A stretch of DNA of 64,000 nt from Bacteroides oleiciplenus YIT 12058 (GTDB lineage Bacteria > Bacteroidota > Bacteroidia > Bacteroidales > Bacteroidaceae), in contig NZ_JH992942.1 of the NCBI RefSeq assembly GCF_000315485.1, forward strand, positions 62,001 through 126,000, given 5' to 3'. The position numbers and the translations under genes are program-made. The notes beneath the pieces are model-generated. The model was not told the origin of the DNA. It made no database searches and saw only the letters and a list, made by a program, of their open reading frames with translations. Positions 35,906-47,030 of this stretch are shown here, in pieces (within the stretch, counting starts at the first letter, position 1; each line of letters begins with the position of its first letter).

Positions 35906-36757
35906 TTATTTAAACTTAACATAATTGAGGCGGGTGTACTGCTTATTCCCCAAAGTGTAGGTACGTGCGATGCGTGCCGAAGCAATGTATACTGTTTCTC
36001 CCGGCTGGAAAGCATGTTCCGTACCCGGCAGTTGGCACGACTCTCGGCTTGCTGTGCGGGCACTTGTCCGGAAAGTGACGAGGTTACCGATAGAATCTTC
36101 CAGCGTAAGTATCTGCCGGACGTAGAAATAAGGGGTATTTCCTTTTACGATAGTTTTGTAAGGATCGTCTTCCAGTCGCACGCGGAGCACTTTCAAGGTA
36201 AGGTCTGCCACTTTCTCCCCTTCCTTTCCCAGAAAACGGCTGGTGGAATATTTCTGCCGTGCCTGTTGTTTCAGGATATCGAGATGGACGGAGTGATATA
36301 TCTGCGCGATCTGTACAAAGCGTTCCTGTTTTGGGATGCGTGGGGTGAACTTATAAGCAACCCAACTGATATATCCCGGGTCGATGCGAAAGATTTCGTG
36401 AAGGAAATGCCCGTGATATTTACCGATGGAAATAATGTCGTCTCCTCTGCTCTGCATGCGTTTGGCATTGTATTCCACCAGTAGCATGCAGCGTGGAGAA
36501 TAATAAAACAAGCTGCTTGCCGCCCGCAAGCTCTCATTGATATCTTCGGAAAGGTCCTGAATGTAAAAGATGGACTGCCGTTCAGGCAAGGGCGAATAAA
36601 TCCATAAAGAGTAGCGGGGATACTCGGGACGAGGCAACACAACAAGATAGGCACCAGCCTCTTTGTAAGAGGCTCTTCCCAGATTGTATTCGTTTAGTTT
36701 TTTATACAACAGGTCTTGTTCAGCTTCGGGAATGCCCGGGATAATCGGATTTGACAT
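35906..36757 (-). CDS. Hypothetical protein with ExoX-C-like domain
   Basis: This 283-residue cytosolic protein has a central segment DIISIGKYHGHFLHEIF followed by DPGYISWVAYKF (about residues 105-135), which matches the pattern of the exodeoxyribonuclease X C-terminal domain (GKYxGxxxxEIxxxDPGYxxW). This domain is thought to bind nucleic acid. No DEDD exonuclease motif is visible. The C-terminal 90 residues are beta-rich (YFYVRQILTLEDSIGNLVTF, then VYIASARIARTY) and could be an OB-like fold. The function is not known. The gene is monocistronic with a good promoter. Confidence 0.65.
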   Translation of the reverse strand: MSNPIIPGIPEAEQDLLYKKLNEYNLGRASYKEAGAYLVVLPRPEYPRYSLWIYSPLPERQSIFYIQDLSEDINESLRAASSLFYYSPRCMLLVEYNAKRMQSRGDDIISIGKYHGHFLHEIFRIDPGYISWVAYKFTPRIPKQERFVQIAQIYHSVHLDILKQQARQKYSTSRFLGKEGEKVADLTLKVLRVRLEDDPYKTIVKGNTPYFYVRQILTLEDSIGNLVTFRTSARTASRESCQLPGTEHAFQPGETVYIASARIARTYTLGNKQYTRLNYVKFK

Positions 36758-36761
36758 AATC

Positions 36762-36807
36762 TGACTTGTTTAAGTCAAATATACGATTTTTCGGGCAAAT
36801 AAGCAAG
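36762..36807 (-). promoter_or_regulatory. Promoter with overlapping palindrome for the ExoX-C gene
   Basis: On the minus strand CTTG (36804-36807) and TATATTTG (36776-36783) are 20 bp apart, close to the Bacteroides consensus. A 16-bp inverted repeat, TGACTTGTTTAAGTCA (36762-36777), lies between the -7 box and the start codon and overlaps the box by two bases. It is a possible repressor site. Confidence 0.5.
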
Positions 36808-36940
36808 TTTTGTATAGAAAAGTTTAGGAAGAGCTCATAGATATTCAAGAAAAGAATTGAGTTTGTCTGATGGTACGCTTCTGATTTATATGAATATTGG
36901 TATTTTTTTTATATAATCTCCTATTCTTTCGTGATGTGTT

Positions 36941-37083
36941 CTTTTCGTATCTGTACCGTACCCGAATCGTATCAGGGCCGTACTTGCTCCGTACATTCTT
37001 CGGTCAGAGGTACCTCTACACGAAGAAAGTACGGAGCAGGTACGGAGCAAGTACGATTCGGATACGTCACAGATACTTCTGGA
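36941..37083. repeat. 11-bp phased array forming a long hairpin (array D)
   Basis: Thirteen 11-mers can be read in register. The first five each carry CGTAY at positions 6-10 (CTTTTCGTATC, TGTACCGTACC, CGAATCGTATC, AGGGCCGTACT, TGCTCCGTACA). After a palindromic centre (AGAGGTACCTCT, 37006-37017) the units begin with the complement: GTACGGAGCAG, GTACGGAGCAA, GTACGATTCGG, ATACGTCACAG. The halves 36946-37002 and 37021-37075 can pair over most of their length. The array lies in the 534-bp gap between the divergent ExoX-C and TPR lipoprotein genes. Confidence 0.85.
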
Positions 37084-37247
37084 GGCATATTTGAAATTTT
37101 ATCGATAAGAGTCATAGAACGTAAATAGGTATATGGCATAAATTGATTTCTCCGTATGCGATGAAGTGATTTTTAGACAATTGTTATATCAGAATTAGGG
37201 TTTACTAAAAGAAGGAAGAAATATTCGTTACTCTAACAATAATCTTA

Positions 37248-37255
37248 TAAATTTG
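37248..37255 (+). promoter_or_regulatory. -7 box for the TPR lipoprotein gene
   Basis: TAAATTTG matches TAnnTTTG, with TTCG 20 bp upstream as a weak -33 box. It lies 37 bp before the ATG at 37292 and excludes the in-frame TTG at 37253 as start. Confidence 0.55.
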
Positions 37256-37291
37256 TCGCATATTTGTATACAGAGATTAAAAATTGAGACA

Positions 37292-38380
37292 ATGAGAAAT
37301 CTTCGAATTTTATTGTATGTATTTGTCCTGTCTTTGGCTGCATGCCATCCGGAGGGGACTAATGTGAAACAAGGATTGGACAAAGCCGCCCAATTAATAG
37401 AGCAAGATCCGGATACGGCATCCATTATTCTTGAAACGATTGGAATGAACCAAATGAATGAGGCGCAACTTGCAGAATATAATTTGCTTTGTACTCAATT
37501 CAACGAAGATAAGAATATACCTCATTCCTCTGATAATCAGATTCGTCAGGCCGTATCTTATTATGAGCAATACGGAAATGAACTTCAAAAGTCAAGAGCC
37601 TATTATTATCTGGCATGTGTAGAAAGTGATTTGAATCAGGAGAAAGACGCTGAAGTTCATTTCAAAGAAGCAATAAAATTAGCTGCACAAGCAGAAGAAT
37701 ATGAGCAAATGACTAAGATTTGTAAGAGATGTAGCTTGTATTATCAGAAATATGAAAACTTTGACGAAGCACTGGAGATGGAAAGAAAAGCATACGCCAG
37801 CCAGTTGATGTTGATTGACAGTAAAGATAATTCGACTGTTATTCTATCTTCTGCCTTAGGTTTATTGGGTGTTATGTCTCTTTTGTTTGGGTTACTTTGG
37901 AAGAAACATCTGACAGTACATTCGCAACTGGATACCTTTAAGGAAGAAATGCAGATGAAAGAGGTTGAATCTGACAAACTGGTGATGCAGTGTAATTATC
38001 TCGAAGAAAAATATCAATTCCTTCAACAACATATTTATGAAAATTCTCCGGTTGTTTCAAAAGTCCGTCAGTTGAAGGAACGAACGGGTTTATCTTCTAA
38101 AATATCTTTTTTCTCTGAGAAAGACTGGATAGAACTTTTGCGACTTCAGGAAAGTGTTTACGGGCTTGTATCCAAATTGAGAGGGATAAGTCCGAAACTT
38201 ACAGAGGAGGACTTAAGGGTATGTGCCTTTTTACGCGAAGGCGTTCAGCCTGCTTGTTTTGCTGATTTAATGAAACTGACTGTTGAGACTCTGACTCGGA
38301 GAATCTCCAGGATAAAAACGGAGAAACTGATGTTGGCAAACTCTAAAGAATCGTTGGAAGATATCATAAAATCATTGTAG
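37292..38380 (+). CDS. TPR lipoprotein with membrane helix and C-terminal regulator-like domain
   Basis: This 362-residue protein has a lipoprotein-type signal (LLYVFVLSLAACHPEG, Cys18). TPR-like helices span about residues 25-175 (SRAYYYLACVESDLNQEKD). A transmembrane helix (VILSSALGLLGVMSLLFGLLW) lies at about 185-207, followed by a coiled coil to 260. The C-terminal helical domain includes SPKLTEEDLRVCAFLREGV and MKLTVETLTRRISRIKTEKL, reminiscent of a helix-turn-helix. The plan resembles the DUF6377-type membrane regulators, so a signalling role is likely, but no Sus locus is adjacent. The target is unknown. Confidence 0.7.
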   Translation: MRNLRILLYVFVLSLAACHPEGTNVKQGLDKAAQLIEQDPDTASIILETIGMNQMNEAQLAEYNLLCTQFNEDKNIPHSSDNQIRQAVSYYEQYGNELQKSRAYYYLACVESDLNQEKDAEVHFKEAIKLAAQAEEYEQMTKICKRCSLYYQKYENFDEALEMERKAYASQLMLIDSKDNSTVILSSALGLLGVMSLLFGLLWKKHLTVHSQLDTFKEEMQMKEVESDKLVMQCNYLEEKYQFLQQHIYENSPVVSKVRQLKERTGLSSKISFFSEKDWIELLRLQESVYGLVSKLRGISPKLTEEDLRVCAFLREGVQPACFADLMKLTVETLTRRISRIKTEKLMLANSKESLEDIIKSL

Positions 38381-38491
38381 GTCTGAATTTGTCTGTATCT
38401 GTTAATGTGATGTTTTGATTATCAGTTGATTATTCTGGAAGAGCGTCCGTACTCGTCCGATAAATTTCTTCTCTTTTATAGGCCTGTTCTA

Positions 38492-38499
38492 TAACTTTG
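38492..38499 (+). promoter_or_regulatory. -7 box for the DUF2723 gene
   Basis: TAACTTTG matches TAnnTTTG, 23 bp before the ATG at 38522. Confidence 0.55.
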
Positions 38500-38521
38500 C
38501 AAACAAAAAAGTTACAGAACA

Positions 38522-41500
38522 ATGAGCAACTTATTATTTAAAAAGTGGAATGATTTTAGTGGGTGGATTGTCTTTGTGATAGCAGCTTTTGTATATGGAA
38601 TGACGATTGAACCTACTGCCAGTTTTTGGGACTGTCCCGAATTTATTTCATGTGCCGAAAAGTTACAAGTGGGACATCCGCCGGGTGCGCCTTTCTATAT
38701 GCTTGTTGGAAACTTGTTTACCCAGTTTGCTTCCGACCCGTCACAAGTGTCCTGGATGGTTAATTTTCTGAATGCGTTGCTGAGTGCTGGTTGTATCTTA
38801 TTTCTTTTTTGGAGTATCACCCGGTTAGTAAAGTTCCTGATAATAAATGATGAGCAGAATTTTTCAACGACGGATGTTATCATCATTTTGGGGGCAGGAT
38901 TTGTAGGAGCCTTGGCATATACATTCAGTGACACATTCTGGTTCAGTGCGGTAGAAGGTGAAGTCTATGCCTTCTCTTCTTTTCTTACGGCACTGGTGTT
39001 TTGGATGATTCTTCGCTGGCAAGATGAGTCGGATTCGGTATATGGCGATCGTTGGCTTATCCTGATAGCTTATATCATAGGGCTGTCAATCGGAGTGCAT
39101 TTGCTTAATTTACTCTGTATCCCGGCCATTGTGTTGGTTTTCTATTATCAGAAATATCAGACGATATCGCTTAAAGGAGTAGCTGCTGCAATTGCTATAT
39201 CCGGTCTTCTCATTATATTTATTCTTTTTGTTTATATTCCGGGCATGGCTGACATGGGAGGCTGGTTCGAGCTGCTTTTTGTCAATGTATTCGGGCTTCC
39301 TTTCCACACAGGGCTGATAAGCTTTTTAGCTTTAACATTTTTCGTACTGACCGGAGCCATTTATCGTTTCCGAAAACGTATGTTGCATACTTCTTTATGG
39401 TGTTTGCTTATGCTCACCGTAGGCTATACCACTTATGCGGTGATACTGATTCGTGCCAACGCCAATACTCCGCTTAATGAGAATGCGCCGGACAACATTT
39501 TTACGCTCAAAAGTTATCTGAACCGAGAGCAGTATGAAAGTGCTCCCCTGCTTTATGGAAAAACCTACGCTTCCGAACCGGAATATGTGCCCGAGGGTGA
39601 CTATTACAGAGTGAAAACGACAAAAGGGAGTGCCGTATACCGCCCGGATAAAGAAGAAGGCAAATATAAAATAATCCGGCATAAAGAAGATGTATACTAT
39701 ACTCAGAACATGCTGTTTTCTCGGATGTGGAATGAACGCATGGCTTCTTCTTACAAAAATTGGACAGGAGGAAACGAGGCCGCTCCCACACAAAAAGAAA
39801 ACCTGACTTATTTCATTACCTATCAACTCAACTATATGTATTGGCGCTATTTCTTGTGGAACTTTGTAGGACGGCAGAATGATGTGCAGGGAAGTGGCGA
39901 ACCGGAACATGGGAACTGGATAACAGGATTTTCCTGGTTGGATAATTTAAGATTGGGAGACCAGAGCTTATTGCCGGAATCCCTGCGCCAGAACAAAGGG
40001 CACAATGTGTTTTACGGATTGCCGCTATTATTAGGGCTGTTCGGCATCTATTGGCAATGGAACCGCAGCAAGAGGGGCAGACAGCAGTTTAGTGTGCTGT
40101 TTTTCCTTTTCTTTATGACAGGACTGGCTATTGTACTTTATCTGAATCAAACACCCGGTCAGCCGCGCGAACGGGACTATGCATACGCCGGTTCGTTCTA
40201 TGCTTTTGCTATCTGGATAGGGATAGGTGCTGCCGGATTGTGTGATGCGCTTCGCCGGAAAACGACTTCTACGGTACAAGTCGGTGTATTAATGACAATC
40301 TGTTTATTGATACCGGTGCAAATGGCCACTCAGACGTGGAATGACCATGACCGGAGTACCCGTTTCACTTGTCGCGACTTTGGGGCTAACTATCTGATGA
40401 CTCTTCCCGATACGGGAAATCCGATTATCTTTTGTAACGGGGATAATGATACTTTCCCATTGTGGTATAATCAGGATACGGAGAAAGTGCGCAGGGATGC
40501 ACGTGTCTGCAATCTAAGTTACGCGCAGACAGATTGGTATATTTATCAGCAGCAATGTCCGTTGTATAATGCTCCCGGACTGCCTATAAGTTGGAATAAG
40601 AATCAATATCAGGAAGGTAAAAACGAATATGTGGCCGTACGCCCGGAACTGAAAAAGCAAATAGAGGAATTGTACCGGAGAAATCCGGAGGAAGCACGTG
40701 ACAGTTTTGGAGAAGACCCGTTTGAAGTAAAAAATATCTTGAAATATTGGATATTCTCAGAGAGACAGGAATTTAATGTAATCCCTACGGATACGATAAA
40801 TATCCACATTGATAAGGACGCACTGCTCCGTTCGGGAATCATGCTTCCTAAAGCAATCCGGCGTTTGAGGGGGGAAGAACTGAAAGATGCGATACCGGAC
40901 AAACTTTATATTCCTTTAAAAGATATACGTATGCTGAACAAAGTAGATTTACTGATGCTGGAGATACTGGCGAACTGTAATTGGGAACGTCCGCTTTACC
41001 TTGCAATCTCCGTAAGGAATGTCAGTAAACTGAAGTTTGACAATTACTTTGTGCAAGAAGGATTAGCATTCCGCTTTACACCTTTTGACTATAAGAAGTG
41101 GGGAGATGCCGACGAAAACAGGCCTTATGCAGTAGATGTGGAAAGGCTTTATGACAATGTAATGAACAGATATAAATATGGTGGGCTGAATACTCCGGGA
41201 CTCTATCTGGATGAAACAACCCTGCGTACGTGTTGGTATCATCGCAGGCTTTTCGCGCAACTGGCCAAAGAACTGATAACCCAAGGAGACAATACGCGTG
41301 CAAAGAAAGTACTTGCTTATGCGGAACAGGCTGTTCCGGGATATAATGTTCCCGAAACGTATGAAAGCGGTTCTTATAGCATAGCAACAGCCTATGCCGC
41401 ATTGGGTGAAAAGATGAAGGCGATAACCCTGACAGAGCATTTGATAGCCGAAGCAGAAGATTATACCAACTGGGCTTTTTCATTAAAGGGGAGCCGTAGG

Positions 41501-41656
41501 GAAATGGTCCGCAATGATTGTATCTATAAATTCTGGCAATGGAACCAATGCAATGAACTTCTGAAGAAGGTAGATGAAGAGAGATATAAAGAGAGCAACA
41601 GGCGGTTTGAAGATAAATATGCACTATTTGCTCCAAACATGGGTTATAAGAACTAA
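38522..41656 (+). CDS. DUF2723 (TMEM260/protein O-mannosyltransferase-like) membrane protein
   Basis: This 1,044-residue integral membrane protein has a DUF2723 domain in the first third. The N-terminal stretch TIEPTASFWDCPEFISCA with its acidic Asp/Glu and the following HPPGAPFYMLVGN are hallmarks, and about a dozen hydrophobic helices lie within residues 15-600. The C-terminal 400 residues are soluble, probably periplasmic, with TPR-like helices near the end. DUF2723 proteins belong to the GT-C-like superfamily related to protein O-mannosyltransferases and human TMEM260. A role in glycosylating exported proteins is inferred. The DUF3098 gene follows after 14 bp. Confidence 0.88.
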   Translation: MSNLLFKKWNDFSGWIVFVIAAFVYGMTIEPTASFWDCPEFISCAEKLQVGHPPGAPFYMLVGNLFTQFASDPSQVSWMVNFLNALLSAGCILFLFWSITRLVKFLIINDEQNFSTTDVIIILGAGFVGALAYTFSDTFWFSAVEGEVYAFSSFLTALVFWMILRWQDESDSVYGDRWLILIAYIIGLSIGVHLLNLLCIPAIVLVFYYQKYQTISLKGVAAAIAISGLLIIFILFVYIPGMADMGGWFELLFVNVFGLPFHTGLISFLALTFFVLTGAIYRFRKRMLHTSLWCLLMLTVGYTTYAVILIRANANTPLNENAPDNIFTLKSYLNREQYESAPLLYGKTYASEPEYVPEGDYYRVKTTKGSAVYRPDKEEGKYKIIRHKEDVYYTQNMLFSRMWNERMASSYKNWTGGNEAAPTQKENLTYFITYQLNYMYWRYFLWNFVGRQNDVQGSGEPEHGNWITGFSWLDNLRLGDQSLLPESLRQNKGHNVFYGLPLLLGLFGIYWQWNRSKRGRQQFSVLFFLFFMTGLAIVLYLNQTPGQPRERDYAYAGSFYAFAIWIGIGAAGLCDALRRKTTSTVQVGVLMTICLLIPVQMATQTWNDHDRSTRFTCRDFGANYLMTLPDTGNPIIFCNGDNDTFPLWYNQDTEKVRRDARVCNLSYAQTDWYIYQQQCPLYNAPGLPISWNKNQYQEGKNEYVAVRPELKKQIEELYRRNPEEARDSFGEDPFEVKNILKYWIFSERQEFNVIPTDTINIHIDKDALLRSGIMLPKAIRRLRGEELKDAIPDKLYIPLKDIRMLNKVDLLMLEILANCNWERPLYLAISVRNVSKLKFDNYFVQEGLAFRFTPFDYKKWGDADENRPYAVDVERLYDNVMNRYKYGGLNTPGLYLDETTLRTCWYHRRLFAQLAKELITQGDNTRAKKVLAYAEQAVPGYNVPETYESGSYSIATAYAALGEKMKAITLTEHLIAEAEDYTNWAFSLKGSRREMVRNDCIYKFWQWNQCNELLKKVDEERYKESNRRFEDKYALFAPNMGYKN

Positions 41657-41670
41657 AACTAAAGAAGAAT

Positions 41671-41913
41671 ATGGGAACAAAAATAATGAAGCAGAACGAG
41701 ACGGTATTTGGCAAGAGAAATTATGTGATTCTGCTAATTGGTTCGGTAATAATAATAGTGGGATATCTGTTCATGAGCGGCGAGGGGAGTACCCCCGCCG
41801 CCTACAACCCTGATATATTCAGCGGATTGCGTATAAGGGTAGCTCCCATTATATGTCTGACAGGATATTTTATTAATATATTCGGTATCCTGTACCGGTC
41901 CGGGCGGAACTGA
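41671..41913 (+). CDS. DUF3098 small membrane protein
   Basis: This 80-residue protein has two transmembrane helices (YVILLIGSVIIIVGYLFMSG and VAPIICLTGYFINIFGILY). The FGKRNY start, the FMSGEGS turn and the PDIFSGLRIRVAPI stretch match the DUF3098 family of Bacteroidota. The function is unknown. It lies 14 bp after the DUF2723 gene and is probably co-transcribed. Confidence 0.8.
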   Translation: MGTKIMKQNETVFGKRNYVILLIGSVIIIVGYLFMSGEGSTPAAYNPDIFSGLRIRVAPIICLTGYFINIFGILYRSGRN

Positions 41914-42049
41914 TTATTTCCAAGTTTTGATATGATATGTTTGGGGCGATGAGAAAAATATCGTGTAGGAAGCGCCCGTAATACTTGTATTTATATTTAA
42001 TAAATGTCGCATTTTTACAGAACTTATAATTTATACTTAATAAAATTGC

Positions 42050-42057
42050 TATATTTG
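42050..42057 (+). promoter_or_regulatory. -7 box for the DUF4143 ATPase gene
   Basis: TATATTTG matches TAnnTTTG, 31 bp before the ATG at 42088. It excludes the upstream in-frame start at 42004. Confidence 0.55.
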
Positions 42058-42087
42058 CATTGTTTGTTAATCATAAATTATAAAAGT

Positions 42088-43296
42088 ATGAAGCTAATAA
42101 ATCGTCCTTTGTATACAAATAGAATACGTCCTTTTATTGGGAAGGGCATCATCAAAGTACTGACCGGACAACGGCGGGTAGGGAAGAGTTGCATCTTAAA
42201 ACAGCTTCAAATTGATATTCTTAAAGAGAATCCCCAAGCAAACATTCTCTATATCAATATGGAATACGAAGAATTCAGGGGCATTCGGAATGATACGGAT
42301 TTGTTTGAATATTTGCACGATAAATTTCAGGAAGGTGTGGATAACTATCTCTTTATTGATGAAGTGCAGGATATTGATGGCTTTGAGCATGTGCTGCGTA
42401 GCTTACAGGCAAGAGATAGCTGCGATATTTATATTACCGGTAGCAACGCTAAAATGCTTTCAGGAGAGTTGTCTACTTATCTTTCAGGACGATATGTGGA
42501 GTTTCATGTACACAGTCTGAATTATCCTGAGTTTTTAGAGTTTCATCAATTGGAAGATAACAACCAAAGTTTGATGTTGTATCTCACTTATGGCGGGCTC
42601 CCTTACTTATCTCGTTTGCAACTGACGGATGAACTGGCATTTGAGTATCTTCGGAATATTTATTCTACCATATTGTTGAAAGACGTAGTGAAGCGTGAGG
42701 GAATCCGCAATGTAGACTTCCTTGAGACATTGGCATTGTATACGGCTGATAATGTAGGAAGTCTTTTTTCTGCAAATAATATTAGTAAGTATTTGAAGTC
42801 ACAAAAGGTAGATATATCTACTCCGCAGGTTATTAATTACCTGAAAGCTCTGAGCAGTGCTTATTTAATTAATAAAATAGGTAGGATTGATGTCTCCGGA
42901 TTGAGGAAGTTTGAGATTGGTGACAAATATTTCTTTGAAGATTTAGGTTTGCGGAATTGCCATCTGGGTTTCAATCTGCAGCGGGACATACAGAAATTAC
43001 TGGAAAATGCTGTTTATCTCCATATCAGTTCCTTGCAATATGATGTGTATGTGGGTGACAATGCCCAGAAAGAGATAGACTTTGTTGGGGTGAAACAAGG
43101 TAAGCGAGTGTATGTGCAGGTCGTTTATCTGATGATAGATGACAAAACCCGGGAACGGGAGTTTGGCAATCTGATGAATATACCGGATAATTATCCAAAG
43201 TATGTTGTCAGTTTGGACGAGTTTAATCGTGGAGGAGATGTGCAAGGCATACAACATCTGCATTTGTCGGACTTTCTGAAGAAAGAGGTGCTATGA
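42088..43296 (+). CDS. AAA_14/DUF4143 family ATPase
   Basis: This 402-residue protein has a Walker A variant LTGQRRVGKSCIL at about residues 23-36, a Walker B region YLFIDEVQDI at about 85-95, and a sensor-like TGSNAKML. The DUF4143 domain occupies the C-terminal half (YGGLPYLSRL; LKDVVKREGI; YFFEDLGLRN). It ends in a restriction-endonuclease-fold-like element (KEIDFVGVKQGKRVYVQVVY, with an E-x-D and V-Q-V core). The family is abundant in anaerobes, often as an orphan gene; a link to mobile elements or toxin-like modules has been suggested but the function is unsettled. Confidence 0.85.
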   Translation: MKLINRPLYTNRIRPFIGKGIIKVLTGQRRVGKSCILKQLQIDILKENPQANILYINMEYEEFRGIRNDTDLFEYLHDKFQEGVDNYLFIDEVQDIDGFEHVLRSLQARDSCDIYITGSNAKMLSGELSTYLSGRYVEFHVHSLNYPEFLEFHQLEDNNQSLMLYLTYGGLPYLSRLQLTDELAFEYLRNIYSTILLKDVVKREGIRNVDFLETLALYTADNVGSLFSANNISKYLKSQKVDISTPQVINYLKALSSAYLINKIGRIDVSGLRKFEIGDKYFFEDLGLRNCHLGFNLQRDIQKLLENAVYLHISSLQYDVYVGDNAQKEIDFVGVKQGKRVYVQVVYLMIDDKTREREFGNLMNIPDNYPKYVVSLDEFNRGGDVQGIQHLHLSDFLKKEVL

Positions 43297-43324
43297 TAGC
43301 ACCTCGGGATTTCGTTCGATATAT

Positions 43325-44380
43325 TTAGAACCGTACCATCAGCTCCAACACAATCTTATCCTGCTCTGATTCTTTAGCAATGCTGTTTTTAGCATAAAAG
43401 TATTTCTCGAAGTTTAGGCGAAGGTCGGTGCGGAACGCTTTGCTGAGGCTGAAAGTGACACCACCGGTTACGCGATGCCGTTTGTAGTCGGTAGTGACTA
43501 ATGCGCCGGTTTCTTCATCAATGGCTTTTCCATCGCTTTGACTGGTCATCATGTCGTAGCGTGCCAGGAAAGACATTTTGTTGAATACCTTTCGTAAGGG
43601 CAAATCGTAGTTGATGAAACTGTTCACGGCATGTACATTGTCGTAAGCATTGTCTGCGTATGTTTTGTACAGATACTCCCCTTCGATGTGGAAGCGACCG
43701 AATTCGTAGAAAGCACCGATGTCATAAGAGTTTATCCGTACATCCTGCGGCTGAATGCTCTGTATACTTAAAGCTAGATTAAGTTTTTGGGCAAACAGGA
43801 ATTGCGCTTTAGCGGAGTAATTCACTTCTTTGTGCCACTCCTTCTGGTTGGTCAGTCCCGAACCATTATAAAGCCCGCCCTCTAATGTAACAGGTATTTC
43901 AGTTCCGAGTTTATATCCCAATGTAACGCCAACGTCACGTACGTTACCGACTTGTTTCGCAATGAATGAACGGTTGGCAAAATATTGCTGGTGCGGAGAA
44001 CGGTGGGCGTCAATGGTGAACGGCACACGCATTTGTCCTGCGGTTACTGTCAGGTCTTTTACCGGGAAGAGGCGGGCGTAGGCATCCAGCATCTTGATTT
44101 GTCCCTCATCGGAAAGGTCGATTTCTGCTTTATAAGCCACTATCGGTAATACGTTGCCAGTAATACTAATACGCGCATTGCGCACTTCGAAGCGGCTGGC
44201 AGCCATTTCTGTCTGATACTCGAACTTGGTGCGGATAGTACCATGTATTTCCGGAAGATAGTCTTTTGTTTCCAGCTCTTCTTTATCAATCTTCTTTCCG
44301 TCTTCGTTGCGGTATGGAGTTTGAGCTTTCACAGCCAGTGGCAACAAAATGATGAGCAACATCAATGCGCTTTTCTTCAT
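43325..44380 (-). CDS. Phosphate-selective-porin (OprO/OprP)-like outer-membrane porin
   Basis: This 351-residue protein has a signal peptide (LMLLIILLPLAVKAQ) and beta-barrel character with the terminal aromatic residue VLELMVRF. Family features include the early FEVRNARISITGNV and AEIDLSDEGQIKMLDAYARL, followed by the GQMRVPFTIDAHRSP segment. It is a trimeric-porin-type protein for small anions or solutes; phosphate selectivity cannot be judged from the sequence. Transcribed divergently from the xylanase-esterase gene across a 322-bp gap, in which a CAAAGTTC (minus-strand GAACTTTG at 44414-44421) is a weak -7 candidate. I see nothing else in that gap. Confidence 0.82.
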   Translation of the reverse strand: MKKSALMLLIILLPLAVKAQTPYRNEDGKKIDKEELETKDYLPEIHGTIRTKFEYQTEMAASRFEVRNARISITGNVLPIVAYKAEIDLSDEGQIKMLDAYARLFPVKDLTVTAGQMRVPFTIDAHRSPHQQYFANRSFIAKQVGNVRDVGVTLGYKLGTEIPVTLEGGLYNGSGLTNQKEWHKEVNYSAKAQFLFAQKLNLALSIQSIQPQDVRINSYDIGAFYEFGRFHIEGEYLYKTYADNAYDNVHAVNSFINYDLPLRKVFNKMSFLARYDMMTSQSDGKAIDEETGALVTTDYKRHRVTGGVTFSLSKAFRTDLRLNFEKYFYAKNSIAKESEQDKIVLELMVRF

Positions 44381-44666
44381 AATTCTTAGTTGTAGTCGAT
44401 TAATTTATGGCGGCAAAGTTCAGACATACGTGTTATGTTTTTATGTCATGTGTATTTCGTTTTGGTTACAATTATCTTTTTTCTTTTTCATTTTAGTGGT
44501 GGCGTCAACTATAAAAAGACGTTTTCCTTCACTTTTTATTAAAGGGGGTAACATAAGCGAAAAAACTTGTAACACAGATATGGGGATTCTCTCTAAAAAA
44601 AGCATTCTTTTGCAACCGTTTCCAATAGCAAACATTAAGTAATGAATATATGATATCATAGTATAA

Positions 44667-46853
<2,187 letters not shown>

Positions 46854-46885
46854 GGATATGCCTTAAAAAATAAAAATAAAGTCCC

Positions 46886-46921
46886 TCAAGAGTTGGATAT
46901 GAACTGCACTCTTGAAGTTTT
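46886..46921 (+). terminator. Intrinsic terminator after the xylanase-esterase gene
   Basis: An 8-bp stem TCAAGAGT / ACTCTTGA (46886-46893, 46908-46915) has a 14-nt loop and is followed by AGTTTTG. Confidence 0.5.
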
Positions 46922-46992
46922 GTGTCTAACTTTTTGGGGCAGTTCTTTCAACAATAAACTTTGTTTTAGTAGGAGCTATATTCTTTTTTCCT

Positions 46993-47000
46993 TATTTTTG
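46993..47000 (+). promoter_or_regulatory. -7 box for the hybrid two-component regulator
   Basis: TATTTTTG matches TAnnTTTG, 31 bp before the ATG at 47031. Confidence 0.55.
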
Positions 47001-47030
47001 CATTCATAATAAAATGCGGAAACCATACTA

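Noticed and set aside
36897..37128. Two overlapping short plus-strand reading frames of about 65 codons
   Set aside because: They lie wholly in the 11-bp phased hairpin array; their residues simply translate the repeat, and there is no promoter or protein-like composition.
41574..41813. 79-codon frame overlapping the end of the DUF2723 gene and the DUF3098 gene
   Set aside because: It is out of frame with two well-supported genes and shows no family features.
44349..44642. 97-codon plus-strand frame upstream of the xylanase-esterase gene
   Set aside because: It overlaps the start of the porin gene in antisense, has a hydrophobic low-complexity composition and no recognisable motif.
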